Source: an uncultured Flavobacterium sp.
Lineage (GTDB): Bacteria > Bacteroidota > Bacteroidia > Flavobacteriales > Flavobacteriaceae
Reading direction: 5' to 3'
DNA length: 38,551 nt
NCBI RefSeq assembly: GCF_947632075.1
Contig: NZ_CANRNX010000016.1
Location: 1-38,551, forward strand
Part shown: piece by piece, positions 8,785-18,661 of the stretch
Position numbering within the stretch: the stretch's first letter is position 1
How the letters are laid out: every line of letters starts with the position of its first letter
Made by a program: the position numbers and the translations under genes
The notes under the pieces: model-generated
What the model was told of the DNA's origin: nothing
Seen by the model: the letters and a program-made list of their open reading frames with translations, nothing else
Databases searched by the model: none

Positions 8785-11589
8785 CTACATTCTTCTCATA
8801 CTACCTGAAGATCGATCACCTCGTGAACCTCGATTCGAAGGTCGATTTTGATTTGATGCTTTTTCTGTTCCAAACTTATCAAATTTGAAAGTTAAAGAAA
8901 ACATCACATATCTTTTTAAAACAGTGTTTTCTTGATCTGAAATCGCAGTCGGACTTACTGTTCTTCTTGTACCTGTGTTTTGATTAAGAATATCGTAAAC
9001 TTTAACTCTCGCAGTTAATGCTTGATTAAGAAATTCATATCCTAAACTGGTATTCCACAAAAAGAAATCTTTTTTAAAACCTTGAGCAATATTCGTGTTG
9101 TATGTATAACCGAAATCATTACCCCAAACCACATTTTTTGGCCAATAAGTTGTGGTTTGTAAACTTGCTCGATGAATTACATAATCGGTTTCACTAATTT
9201 GATAATTAGAATACGTGTTACTGGTATAACTTAATTCGTAAGATGGAGCAATAGTTAAAAACTCGCCATAATCATAAGATCCGTAAACTCTTAGAATTAA
9301 CCTAAAAGTGTTGTTTTCGTACAAAATATTATCTGTAAATCCTTTCGATAATCCGTAATCGACACGCAAACCAGCACCGTAACGAAAACTATGTGCATCT
9401 ATTTTTTTTGATTTATTATAATTCGAAAATAATCCTACTGTATAAGCACCTGAAACGTTTTGATAAGTAGTTGTACGTTTTCTATTTTCATCAAAAACTG
9501 AAGTTGAAACAATTTGTGAATTGTATGCATTTCCATAAATTCCAACTGCCCAACCGGTTCGCATTTGAAAATTATAATCTCGTAAACTTAAACTGAACGA
9601 ATGATTTTTTGCTTGATCTAAATCTGCATTTCCTACAAAAGTATTTAATGGATTATTAAAACGCTCGTAAGGTAAAATTTGACTAGCTGTAGGATTTGAA
9701 ACCGAATAGTTATAACGCACTGATAATGTTTTTGAATCGGTAACTTTGTAGCGCATATTTGCAGATAAATTAGGTGAAACATAGTTACGATCTACTTGAT
9801 ATTCTTGATTTAAATACCAAGCTTTTGCATTAAAATTATCAATTCGAACTCCCGATTTAAAATCTAAAATTAATTCTTTAGTGTTATAATTTAATCCAAA
9901 AAAAGGAGTTGAAGCTGCACTTGTATTTTTTGTAGAACTTGAATATAATTCACTAACTTCAGAAAATTCATTAGTTATAGGATCAAAATCATAGGTTTGC
10001 AAAACATCTGTATCTTGATTATAGTTAAATGTATAGCCCAAGTTTAATTCGGTATTTTGTAACAACGGCTGAGTGTAAGTTGCATTTAATGTGTACGAAT
10101 CATTTGTACTTCGGGTATCATTTTTTTGATTTCGAAGATCATCTGATTGTGAACCTTGATAGAAAATTGTTTCAGAATTGGTTCTTCCAAAACCAGAAGT
10201 TTTAGAATTAGCATTATCAAAACTAACACTGAAATTTTTTCCATTCTTATCTAACACTTTATTAAATTGAATTGAGTTTTTGAAATTAAAAGTTTCAGTC
10301 TCAGAATGACTTATTCCGTTGCTTGTGTTAAACAACTCACCACCTTCATCCATTGAAACAGAACTTGATTCAGAATCTAAAATATTTTTAGATTTAGATA
10401 AAGTAGGTTCAATAAATATTTTTGTTGTTGGATTGAATTTATACTCTAAATTGAAATTTGCATTATGATTTAAATTATCACTCACTCGATAACTTTCAGA
10501 TTCTGTAATAAAATCTCCATCAGGAAGTAGATTTACAACACGCGAACGATTGGAATTTTCGTTTCTTGTATCGTTTAAATAATAACTTGCGTTCACATCT
10601 AAATCGGTAAAAAACTGATCGGAATAATTAAAACCTAACATATTAGTTCTTGTAATTCCGGTACCAGAACCTGTACCTAAACCTCCACTTGAACGACCTC
10701 CGAAACTATTAAACTGACTACGTCCGCCACCCATATTATCGAAAACTCCGTCCATTGAAAAACCTGTTGCATTAATATTGTTTGATGAACCTAAAACAGA
10801 AATTTTTCTATTCCCTTTAAAATAATTAATCAACCCGCTTGATTCATATCGATCATCACTTCCGTAACCCGCCATAAGTTTACCAAACAGCCCTTGGTTA
10901 TTTTTCTCATCAATAGTGAAATTGATACTTGCGTCTTCACTCTTAGCTCGTTTACCCGAAAACTCTTCTGTTTTGGTTTTCGCGTCTGTTACTTGTATTT
11001 TTTTAATAATATCGGCCGGAAGATTCTGCAAAACTACCGAACCATCTTTGTCAAAAAATGGTTTTCCATTAACCAAAATCTGACTTACATTTTGTCCGTT
11101 TACTGTAATTTTTTTATCAGCATCAATTTCAACACCGGGTAATTCTTTAAGTAAAGCCTCTACATTTGCGTCTGGACGTACTTTAAACGAAGCTGCATTA
11201 AATTCTAAGGTATCTTGTTTTACACGAATCGGAACATCGGTTACAATAACCAATTCAGAAAGCTGGTCAGAAAGTTCTTCCAATGTAACTTCACCTAAGT
11301 TTTTAGATTCAGAAATATTTTCAAAATCGATAGATTTATCTTCATAACCCAATAAATTGAAAACTAAAAAAGAAGGCTGATTGGTTGGTTTAATTTTTAA
11401 ATTAAAAACTCCAATGGCATCTGAAATTGCGTATTGAACAACTGTTGAATCTTTTTTCTGAAGTAATAAAACAGAAACTCCTTCAATGGGTTGCTTAGAA
11501 GTTGACACTACTTTACCCTGAACCTCAATGTTTTGAGCCTTAGCTAATAAAGCAATAAAAAATGTAAATAGGAATAATATCTTTTTCAT
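8785..11589 (-). CDS. Outer-membrane beta-barrel protein, TonB-receptor-like (paralogue 2)
   Basis: 934 residues, same architecture as the gene at 5950-8709: signal peptide ending FFIALLAKA before Gln19, regulatory-like beta-sandwich (GKVVSTSKQPIEGVSVLL), plug-like region with the shared words RVKQDT and FNAASFKVRPDANV, then a barrel. Both keep NNINATGFSMD/NNINSTGFSMD and the closing KVYDILNQN/KAYDLLNQN strand. This copy has a Gly/Ser insert after the GFSMDGVFDNMGGGR segment and a basic, Arg/Ser-rich tail of about 25 residues after the last strand, which the other copy lacks. It lies upstream of its paralogue on the same strand. A TATTTTTG element is found only a few bases before its ATG. Cargo unknown; TonB dependence is inferred from the family, and no clear TonB box was identified. 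Confidence 0.88.
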   Translation of the reverse strand: MKKILFLFTFFIALLAKAQNIEVQGKVVSTSKQPIEGVSVLLLQKKDSTVVQYAISDAIGVFNLKIKPTNQPSFLVFNLLGYEDKSIDFENISESKNLGEVTLEELSDQLSELVIVTDVPIRVKQDTLEFNAASFKVRPDANVEALLKELPGVEIDADKKITVNGQNVSQILVNGKPFFDKDGSVVLQNLPADIIKKIQVTDAKTKTEEFSGKRAKSEDASINFTIDEKNNQGLFGKLMAGYGSDDRYESSGLINYFKGNRKISVLGSSNNINATGFSMDGVFDNMGGGRSQFNSFGGRSSGGLGTGSGTGITRTNMLGFNYSDQFFTDLDVNASYYLNDTRNENSNRSRVVNLLPDGDFITESESYRVSDNLNHNANFNLEYKFNPTTKIFIEPTLSKSKNILDSESSSVSMDEGGELFNTSNGISHSETETFNFKNSIQFNKVLDKNGKNFSVSFDNANSKTSGFGRTNSETIFYQGSQSDDLRNQKNDTRSTNDSYTLNATYTQPLLQNTELNLGYTFNYNQDTDVLQTYDFDPITNEFSEVSELYSSSTKNTSAASTPFFGLNYNTKELILDFKSGVRIDNFNAKAWYLNQEYQVDRNYVSPNLSANMRYKVTDSKTLSVRYNYSVSNPTASQILPYERFNNPLNTFVGNADLDQAKNHSFSLSLRDYNFQMRTGWAVGIYGNAYNSQIVSTSVFDENRKRTTTYQNVSGAYTVGLFSNYNKSKKIDAHSFRYGAGLRVDYGLSKGFTDNILYENNTFRLILRVYGSYDYGEFLTIAPSYELSYTSNTYSNYQISETDYVIHRASLQTTTYWPKNVVWGNDFGYTYNTNIAQGFKKDFFLWNTSLGYEFLNQALTARVKVYDILNQNTGTRRTVSPTAISDQENTVLKRYVMFSLTFKFDKFGTEKASNQNRPSNRGSRGDRSSGSMRRM

Positions 11590-11593
11590 AAAT

Positions 11594-11601
11594 CAAAAAT
11601 A
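11594..11601 (-). promoter_or_regulatory. Possible -7 element TATTTTTG before barrel paralogue 2
   Basis: Exact TAnnTTTG match on the minus strand, only 4 nt from the start codon complementary to 11587-11589. If used, transcription would start at or near the ATG, giving a nearly leaderless mRNA. No TTG at 17-23 nt upstream. Low confidence. Confidence 0.25.
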
Positions 11602-11602
11602 C

Positions 11603-11640
11603 AAAAAAAGCGACTTAAAAGTTTAAACCAATAAGTCGCT
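11603..11640 (-). terminator. Terminator after the CYTH gene
   Basis: Perfect 9-bp arms AGCGACTTA (11609-11617) and TAAGTCGCT (11632-11640) with a 14-nt loop that itself contains GTTTAAAC. On the minus strand it is followed by a run of U (A-run 11603-11609 on plus). It lies 45 nt after the CYTH stop codon. Confidence 0.8.
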
Positions 11641-11685
11641 AATATTTAGTTTTTATAACATTTTTAATAGAATCTTTTAAAAAAT

Positions 11686-12156
11686 CTATTTCCAGTTTTC
11701 AAACGGGTGATTACTAATATATGAATTATAATATCTTTCGTCGCCAGTTATTTCTTCACCTACCCAATCTGGTAAAACTACTTTATCATTTTCATTATTT
11801 AATTCAACCTCAACAATAATCAAACCTGAATTTTTCCCTTCAAAAACATCAACTTCAAAAACATATTCCTGATAATTAATCACATACCTTGTTTTTTCAA
11901 TTATAAAATCTTCACACAAATTTAGAAGTGTTAAAGCTTCTTCATACGGAATTTCTTTTTCCCACTCGAAACGAGTAGTTCCACTTTGATCACTTTTTCC
12001 CTTAATGGTAATAAAACCTTTATCGTTTTTAGTGCGGATTCTTACCGTACGTTCAGGCGAGGAATTTAAATATCCTTGTTTTATTTTATATGAAACTTTA
12101 CTATCATCTAAAAAAGTACTATTTTTAGCCTTGTATTTTCTTTCTATTTCAAGCAT
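11686..12156 (-). CDS. CYTH domain protein (triphosphate tunnel metalloenzyme)
   Basis: 156 residues forming one CYTH domain. The N-terminal EIERKY (Glu3, Glu5, Lys7) is the ExExK motif that defines the family. The further strands VRIRTKNDKGFITIKGK, TRFEWEKEIP, EKTRYVI, FEVDVFEGKNSGLIIVEVEL and the final GDERYYNSYISNHP give the charged residues lining the tunnel. Bacterial members hydrolyse inorganic triphosphate or related substrates with divalent metal; some are nucleotide cyclases. The short single-domain form fits the inorganic triphosphatase type, but the substrate is inferred. It diverges from the membrane-protein gene at 12201 with only 44 nt between, and ends at its own hairpin. No TAnnTTTG element was found in that gap. 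Confidence 0.9.
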   Translation of the reverse strand: MLEIERKYKAKNSTFLDDSKVSYKIKQGYLNSSPERTVRIRTKNDKGFITIKGKSDQSGTTRFEWEKEIPYEEALTLLNLCEDFIIEKTRYVINYQEYVFEVDVFEGKNSGLIIVEVELNNENDKVVLPDWVGEEITGDERYYNSYISNHPFENWK

Positions 12157-12200
12157 TCGTTTTGTTTTAGGAATTCAAATATCGTCTTAAAAATTTTAAT

Positions 12201-14228
12201 ATGAAATTATTTAGAAAGCAAAATAAACCATCTTCAATTTCAGAAATTTTCGAAAAACACATTGTTAATAATGAGGTCTTGTTTCCTAACGATTTCATTT
12301 TTTTATATGAGTTAGTTGCCTATTTTCGACCTGAAAAACCAACCAAAATTAAAAGTATCACTCTGATTGATTTGGTCGCTTTTTTTATTGAAAATGAAAA
12401 TTATAGAGTTATCTTCTCTGAATACATTAAAAATTTACTGAAAGACAGATCATTTAGTAGATTGATTTCAGATGCAGGAATTATTCAAGATTCTGATTTT
12501 GTTTATGAAATTAGAAAACGTATTTCTCTTAAAATATTACCATATCAGCCTGAAAAACAAACATTAGAATATGTTTTAAATCAGGTATTTTATAAAGAAA
12601 CAGATTTCATTTGGATTAATAAAATTCCATTTATAGAATTAGTTGAATTATTTGAAGTACTTCAATTTTCAGATATATTTACATCTCATAAAGAGAAAAA
12701 AGGAGCATTGTCTGAAGTAATGTATGCTTTAGGAATTATTACGCAACGAATGAGTGGGCGGGCTATGGAAACAAGTATCATTCGAATGGTTCCAGAATAC
12801 AATCATTTAGAAAGTCCATTTTTAGGTTTAGAAAATGAATTTCTTGAAATTGAAAAGCAACTTAGAAATGAAGACATTCTATATGTTGAACCGAATGATT
12901 TAAATTACAAACAATTAATAATTCTACATAAGCAGTGTGTAGATTTTGTAAAACAAGCCTTCAAAAACAGTTCCAAATACGGAATTACCATGAAGGTAAA
13001 CCAAAGCTTATTAAGAATTAGACAACAATTAGCTCGAGTTGAAATTTTATTATCATTGTTTGTAGTTCGTGAGTCACAAGATAAAACCGTACAATCTATT
13101 AATCTGGCTTTAAAATTAATTGAATATAATTGTTACAAAAACAACATAAAAAAATTAATTGGAGAAAGCACACAATTAATCTCATACGAGATCACCCAAC
13201 ATACAGCAAAAACAGGTGAACATTATATAACAGAATCATCTAATGAATATTTAAAAATGTTCAAAGGTGCTTTGGGCGGAGGATTTATTGTTGGTTTTTT
13301 GTGTGTAATAAAAGTATTAATGTCGAAAGCAGACACCAGCGATTTTGGATTTGCTTTTATTTATAGCTTAAACTATTCCATTGGATTTACACTGATTTAT
13401 CTTTTTGGATTTACTTTAGCTACGAAACAACCAGCGATGACAGCCTCTACTTTAATTAAAGTTATTGAAGAAGGTTTAAAATCAAACGAAAAAGCATCTG
13501 AAAAACACAAGGCTTTCGCACATTTATTTGCACGTTTATTCCGTTCTCAGTTTATAGCCTTCGTAGGAAACGTTATTTTAGCATTTCCGGTAGCTTTATT
13601 ACTAATTTGGCTCATTGATTTATCGACCGGAATTAATATTACAGATACCAAATGGCATACTTTATTAGATGATATCAGTCCTATAAAATCGGCAGCTATT
13701 TTCCATGCCTGTATTGCTGGTGTATTTTTATTTTTATCTGGAATTATCTCAGGAAACGTTTCAAATAAAAACAAACACAATCAAGTGTATTATAGAATTC
13801 AAGAAAATCCATTTTTAAAAAGAACTTTAGGTATTTCTAAAACTGCAAAATTGGCTGGTTGGCTTGAAGAAAAATGGCCAGGAATTGTTTCAAATCTTTG
13901 GTTCGGTGTCTTTATGGGAAGCACCCATTCAATTGGAATGTTCTTAGGTTTAAATTTAGATATTCGTCACATCACATTTGCCAGTGGCAACATTGCTTTA
14001 GGAGCTTATGGTGCCGATTTTGCCATAACGCTTTCAACTTGGTTATGGTGTTTAATTGGTTTAGTTTTAATCGGATTTTTTAACTTTATTGTAAGCTTTG
14101 CACTTTCTTTAGGTTTAGCTTTACGCTCAAGAGATATTCCAATCTTCGAAGTTTTCTCACTTCAAAAATCTGTTTGGAGTCACTTTAAACAATATCCAAC
14201 TCATTTTTTCTTTCCACCAAGAAAGTAA
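12201..14228 (+). CDS. Gcr-family ('site-specific recombinase') multi-pass membrane protein
   Basis: 675 residues. The N-terminal ~340 are soluble and mostly helical, with no signal peptide. The C-terminal half contains about six hydrophobic segments, among them GGGFIVGFLCVIKVLM, FGFAFIYSLNYSIGFTLIYL, FIAFVGNVILAFPVALLLIW, AAIFHACIAGVFLFLSGII, LWFGVFMGSTHSIGMFLGL and LSTWLWCLIGLVLIGFFNF. The TKQPAMTAS segment after the second of these resembles the family named after Neisseria Gcr and annotated as site-specific recombinase. I see no Tyr- or Ser-recombinase catalytic signature, and a polytopic membrane protein is an odd recombinase, so the family name should not be taken as function. It diverges from the CYTH gene and is closed by a strong terminator before dinB. 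Confidence 0.8.
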   Translation: MKLFRKQNKPSSISEIFEKHIVNNEVLFPNDFIFLYELVAYFRPEKPTKIKSITLIDLVAFFIENENYRVIFSEYIKNLLKDRSFSRLISDAGIIQDSDFVYEIRKRISLKILPYQPEKQTLEYVLNQVFYKETDFIWINKIPFIELVELFEVLQFSDIFTSHKEKKGALSEVMYALGIITQRMSGRAMETSIIRMVPEYNHLESPFLGLENEFLEIEKQLRNEDILYVEPNDLNYKQLIILHKQCVDFVKQAFKNSSKYGITMKVNQSLLRIRQQLARVEILLSLFVVRESQDKTVQSINLALKLIEYNCYKNNIKKLIGESTQLISYEITQHTAKTGEHYITESSNEYLKMFKGALGGGFIVGFLCVIKVLMSKADTSDFGFAFIYSLNYSIGFTLIYLFGFTLATKQPAMTASTLIKVIEEGLKSNEKASEKHKAFAHLFARLFRSQFIAFVGNVILAFPVALLLIWLIDLSTGINITDTKWHTLLDDISPIKSAAIFHACIAGVFLFLSGIISGNVSNKNKHNQVYYRIQENPFLKRTLGISKTAKLAGWLEEKWPGIVSNLWFGVFMGSTHSIGMFLGLNLDIRHITFASGNIALGAYGADFAITLSTWLWCLIGLVLIGFFNFIVSFALSLGLALRSRDIPIFEVFSLQKSVWSHFKQYPTHFFFPPRK

Positions 14229-14247
14229 AAAATACTTCATAAATTTG

Positions 14248-14275
14248 AGAATCTCTTTTTAGAGATTCTTTTTTT
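14248..14275 (+). terminator. Terminator after the Gcr-family gene
   Basis: Perfect 9-bp arms AGAATCTCT (14248-14256) and AGAGATTCT (14261-14269), TTTT loop, then six T. It lies 19 nt after the stop and only 8 nt before the dinB start, so any dinB-specific promoter must overlap this hairpin or lie within the upstream gene. Confidence 0.88.
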
Positions 14276-14283
14276 ATTATAAA

Positions 14284-15354
14284 ATGACCACACGAAAAAT
14301 CATACACGTTGATATGGACGCGTTTTATGCTTCTGTAGAGCAGCTTGATAATCCCGAATTACGTGGATTACCAATTGCTGTAGGCGGAAATGAAGTTCGT
14401 GGAGTTATTTCTGCTGCAAGTTATGAAGCCAGAAAATTTGGAGTTCGAAGTGCAATGCCAGGTAAGTTAGCTATTAAACGTTGTCCTGAATTAATTTTTG
14501 TAAAACCAAGATTTGAACGATATAAAGAAGTTTCGAACATGATTCGTTCTGTATTTTATGAATATACAGATTTGGTTGAACCTCTTGCTTTGGATGAAGC
14601 TTTTTTAGATGTTACCATCAATAAAAAAGGCATGAAAAGCGCCAGTTTAATAGCGGAAGAAATTCGAAATAAAATTTATCAAAAAACAGGATTAACAGCT
14701 TCTGCAGGAATTTCATCTAATAAATTCATTGCTAAAATAGCTTCAGATTATAACAAACCTAACGGCCAAAAAACAATCAATCCTTCTGAAATTGAATCTT
14801 TTATTGAACAATTAGAAATAAAAAAGTTTTTTGGAGTTGGACAAAAAACCGCTGATAAAATGTATCATTTAGGGATTTTTACAGGTTATGATCTAAAACA
14901 AAAATCATTAGAATTTTTAGAAGAACATTTCGGAAATTCAGCTCAGCATTATTATAATATTTCAAGAGGAATTCATAATTCAGCAGTTCAAGCAAATCGA
15001 ATTCCAAAATCAATTGCTGCTGAACGAACTTTTGAAACAAACTTAACTTCAGAAATTTTCCTTAAAGACAAATTATTTTTTATTGCTGAAGAACTTGAAT
15101 TTCGATTAAAAAAACGTGGTATTTCTGGAAAAACAATTACCTTAAAAATCAAATACAGTGATTTTTCTGTTCAAACCAGAAGTGAAACTTTACCTTATTT
15201 TATCTCGAATAAAGATTTGATTTTTGATACTTCACTAAAGTTACTTTATCAAGAAAAATTACGAGAATCTGTTCGTTTAATTGGTGTTTCTGTGACAAAC
15301 TTAAATAATCAAGAAAGTAAACCTAAACTTATTCAACTGCGATTTAATTTCTAA
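14284..15354 (+). CDS. dinB: DNA polymerase IV (Y-family translesion polymerase)
   Basis: 356 residues, normal for Pol IV. Catalytic carboxylates are visible: Asp10 in IIHVDMDAFYASVEQ, and Asp104-Glu105 in LALDEAFLDV. Tyr15 occupies the steric-gate position, where E. coli DinB has Phe. SYEARKFGVRSAMP and the helix-hairpin-helix region KKFFGVGQKTADKMY are also typical, and a little-finger domain fills the last ~120 residues. The C-terminal IQLRFNF resembles a sliding-clamp binding peptide. It performs error-prone bypass synthesis at damaged DNA. It stands alone between a terminator and the convergent mtgA gene. No LexA-type box was recognised in the short upstream space. Confidence 0.96.
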   Translation: MTTRKIIHVDMDAFYASVEQLDNPELRGLPIAVGGNEVRGVISAASYEARKFGVRSAMPGKLAIKRCPELIFVKPRFERYKEVSNMIRSVFYEYTDLVEPLALDEAFLDVTINKKGMKSASLIAEEIRNKIYQKTGLTASAGISSNKFIAKIASDYNKPNGQKTINPSEIESFIEQLEIKKFFGVGQKTADKMYHLGIFTGYDLKQKSLEFLEEHFGNSAQHYYNISRGIHNSAVQANRIPKSIAAERTFETNLTSEIFLKDKLFFIAEELEFRLKKRGISGKTITLKIKYSDFSVQTRSETLPYFISNKDLIFDTSLKLLYQEKLRESVRLIGVSVTNLNNQESKPKLIQLRFNF

Positions 15355-15360
15355 AATAAA

Positions 15361-15380
15361 AAGCTATCAACTGATAGCTT
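15361..15380. terminator. Hairpin between convergent dinB and mtgA
   Basis: Arms AAGCTATC (15361-15368) and GATAGCTT (15373-15380), loop AACT. A-rich on the left and T-rich on the right (ATTTATT), so it may stop both directions. The T-tract is interrupted, and the right arm overlaps the mtgA stop codon by 2 nt. Confidence 0.65.
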
Positions 15381-16065
15381 ATTTATTATAATCTGGATTT
15401 GCATACAAATTCATTTGTCTTACAATTGCATTTTTTCGTCTGTTTATGTAATTCGAAGAATTGGTTGCTTTATATTTTCTTGGATTTGGAAGAATGGCTG
15501 CAATAGCTGCGGCTTCTTTTTTAGTGAGTTTATTTGCAGATTTTCCGAACCAATGTTGAGAAGCTGCTTCAATTCCATAAATTCCATTTCCCATTTCTAT
15601 AGAATTCAAATATACTTCCATGATGCGCTCTTTCCCCCAAATCACCTCGATTAAAAGAGTAAAATAGGCTTCAAAAGCTTTTCGTACCATACTTCTGCCC
15701 GGCCAAAGGAAAACATTTTTAGCAGTTTGCTGAGTAATTGTACTTCCTCCTTTTATTCGTTTTCCTTTTTGATTATTCTTGTAAGCCTTTTCAATAGCGT
15801 CAAAATCAAATCCATTATGTGAGGTAAATTTGCCATCTTCACTTGCAATAACTGCCTTCTGAATGTTTACCGACATATTATCGATACTTACCCAATCGTG
15901 TTTCCAAACCAATTGGTCACCTGCGGCAATTTGTTCATAGCTTCTAATGAACATTAGCGGAGTAAAAGGAATTGGTACAAATTTGAATAAAATGGTTGAA
16001 CCTATTGAAAGTCCTAAAAACCAAAGAATTACTTTTAATACAAATTTGAAAATTTTACGAATCAT
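15379..16065 (-). CDS. mtgA: Monofunctional peptidoglycan glycosyltransferase
   Basis: 228-residue GT51 enzyme that polymerises lipid II into glycan strands at the outer face of the inner membrane. An N-terminal membrane anchor occupies about residues 7-31 (FKFVLKVILWFLGLSIGSTILF). The hallmark motif ASEDGKFTSHNGFD contains catalytic Glu76, followed by KRIKGGSTITQQTAKNVFL, RKAFEAYFTLLIE and ERIMEVYLNSIEMGNGIYGIEAA, the second Glu-containing block. No transpeptidase domain follows, which separates it from bifunctional PBPs. Length is normal. It has its own likely promoter (TACATTTG at 16083-16090). Confidence 0.96.
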   Translation of the reverse strand: MIRKIFKFVLKVILWFLGLSIGSTILFKFVPIPFTPLMFIRSYEQIAAGDQLVWKHDWVSIDNMSVNIQKAVIASEDGKFTSHNGFDFDAIEKAYKNNQKGKRIKGGSTITQQTAKNVFLWPGRSMVRKAFEAYFTLLIEVIWGKERIMEVYLNSIEMGNGIYGIEAASQHWFGKSANKLTKKEAAAIAAILPNPRKYKATNSSNYINRRKNAIVRQMNLYANPDYNK

Positions 16066-16082
16066 AAATGATTATTTTTTTA

Positions 16083-16090
16083 CAAATGTA
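16083..16090 (-). promoter_or_regulatory. -7 element TACATTTG for mtgA
   Basis: Exact TAnnTTTG match on the minus strand, 17 nt upstream of the mtgA start codon and downstream of the groEL terminator. A TTT lies 22 nt further up in place of the -33 TTG. Confidence 0.55.
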
Positions 16091-16135
16091 TCTTTTTTAG
16101 TGGAAATTCTGAAAATCATCTTAAATAATAATTAT

Positions 16136-16176
16136 AAAAAAATATCCTCGAAAAGAAACAAATCTAATCGAGGATA
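16136..16176 (-). terminator. Terminator after groEL
   Basis: Perfect 9-bp arms TATCCTCGA (16143-16151) and TCGAGGATA (16168-16176) with a 16-nt loop. On the minus strand it is followed by seven U (A-run 16136-16142). It lies 23 nt after the groEL stop. Confidence 0.85.
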
Positions 16177-16199
16177 ATTTAACTTTATAAAGATTGATA

Positions 16200-17840
<1,641 letters not shown>

Positions 17841-17854
17841 TTAGTTAATGTTGA

Positions 17855-18130
17855 TTAAATAATTGCTAAAATGTCTTCTTCACGCATGATTAGGTAATTT
17901 GTACCTTCTAATTTTAACTCAGTACCTGCGTATTTACCGTACAAAACAGTATCACCAACTTTAACCGTTAAAGGTTCATCTTTTTTACCGTTTCCTACAG
18001 CAACCACAGTACCTTTTTGAGGTTTTTCTTTTGCAGTGTCAGGAATAATAATTCCAGAAGCTGTTTGTGTCTCAGCAGCAGCCGGTTCAATAATCACTCG
18101 GTCTGCAAGTGGTTTGATGTTTAATGCCAT
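17855..18130 (-). CDS. groES: Co-chaperonin GroES (Hsp10)
   Basis: 91 residues, the usual single-domain length. It has the N-terminal [11 protein letters not shown] strand, a mobile loop ([21 protein letters not shown]) that contacts GroEL, the [10 protein letters not shown] turn and the closing [15 protein letters not shown]...[11 protein letters not shown] region. It caps the GroEL ring. It is first gene of the groESL operon, starting about 90 nt after the terminator of the secG operon. A convincing TAnnTTTG promoter was not found there; a TTTG with a TATAAT-like box 21 nt on is a weak alternative. Confidence 0.99.
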   Translation of the reverse strand: MALNIKPLADRVIIEPAAAETQTASGIIIPDTAKEKPQKGTVVAVGNGKKDEPLTVKVGDTVLYGKYAGTELKLEGTNYLIMREEDILAII

Positions 18131-18221
18131 AATGAAATGATTTATATTAGTTTATATAATTATATTAAGTAAAAGGTTAAATACACAAATTATGCCATTT
18201 GAAAAAAATAAGATTTTGTAT

Positions 18222-18252
18222 AAAAAAAAATGCCAACCCTGACAGGTTGGCA
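18222..18252 (-). terminator. Terminator after secG
   Basis: Arms TGCCAACC (18231-18238) and GGTTGGCA (18245-18252), loop CTGACA. On the minus strand it is followed by a long U-run (A-run 18222-18230). It ends the miaB-secG operon and insulates it from groES. Confidence 0.93.
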
Positions 18253-18274
18253 CTTTAAAACTATTTTAAATTGA

Positions 18275-18658
18275 CTAATTTGCAGTCGATTCGTTAGATT
18301 CAATAGTGATTGTTTCAGATTGAGCTGGCGCAGTTTCTGAAGATGTCTCAGTTGTAGCTGCTGGTAATGCAACTGGTGCTACAGGTAATTCAGCATTTTC
18401 GTCTAAAATTTTAGAATCTCCATAATTACCGCTTGTGAAACTTAAACTTGATAAAAGTACTAATGCTAATAATGCAAATGCTAAAGTCCAAGTACTTTTG
18501 TCTAAAAATTTATTAGTGTTTTGTACACCTCCAATGTTAGTAGAACCTCCTAATGATGAATCTAAACCTCCTCCTTTTGGATTTTGAATCATAATTACGA
18601 CGATTAATAACAAAGATACGATAGTGATTAACACTAGAAAGATTGTAAATGAATTCAT
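18275..18658 (-). CDS. secG: Protein translocase subunit SecG
   Basis: 127-residue inner-membrane protein that assists SecYE/SecA export. The first transmembrane helix (FTIFLVLITIVSLLLIVVIMI) is followed by the diagnostic QNPKGGGLDSSLGGS loop, then the second helix (WTLAFALLALVLLSSLSF). The C-terminal ~50 residues are an Ala/Glu/Thr/Ser-rich tail with no known role. It lies 3 nt downstream of the TPR-like gene and is the last gene of the operon. Confidence 0.95.
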   Translation of the reverse strand: MNSFTIFLVLITIVSLLLIVVIMIQNPKGGGLDSSLGGSTNIGGVQNTNKFLDKSTWTLAFALLALVLLSSLSFTSGNYGDSKILDENAELPVAPVALPAATTETSSETAPAQSETITIESNESTAN

Positions 18659-18661
18659 GGT

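Noticed and set aside
12201..14228. Mobile element carrying a recombinase
   Set aside because: No terminal repeats, integrase motifs, att-like duplications or cargo genes; the family name alone does not support mobility.
18131..18221. CIRCE/HrcA operator before groES
   Set aside because: No TTAGCACTC-type inverted repeat is present in the gap.
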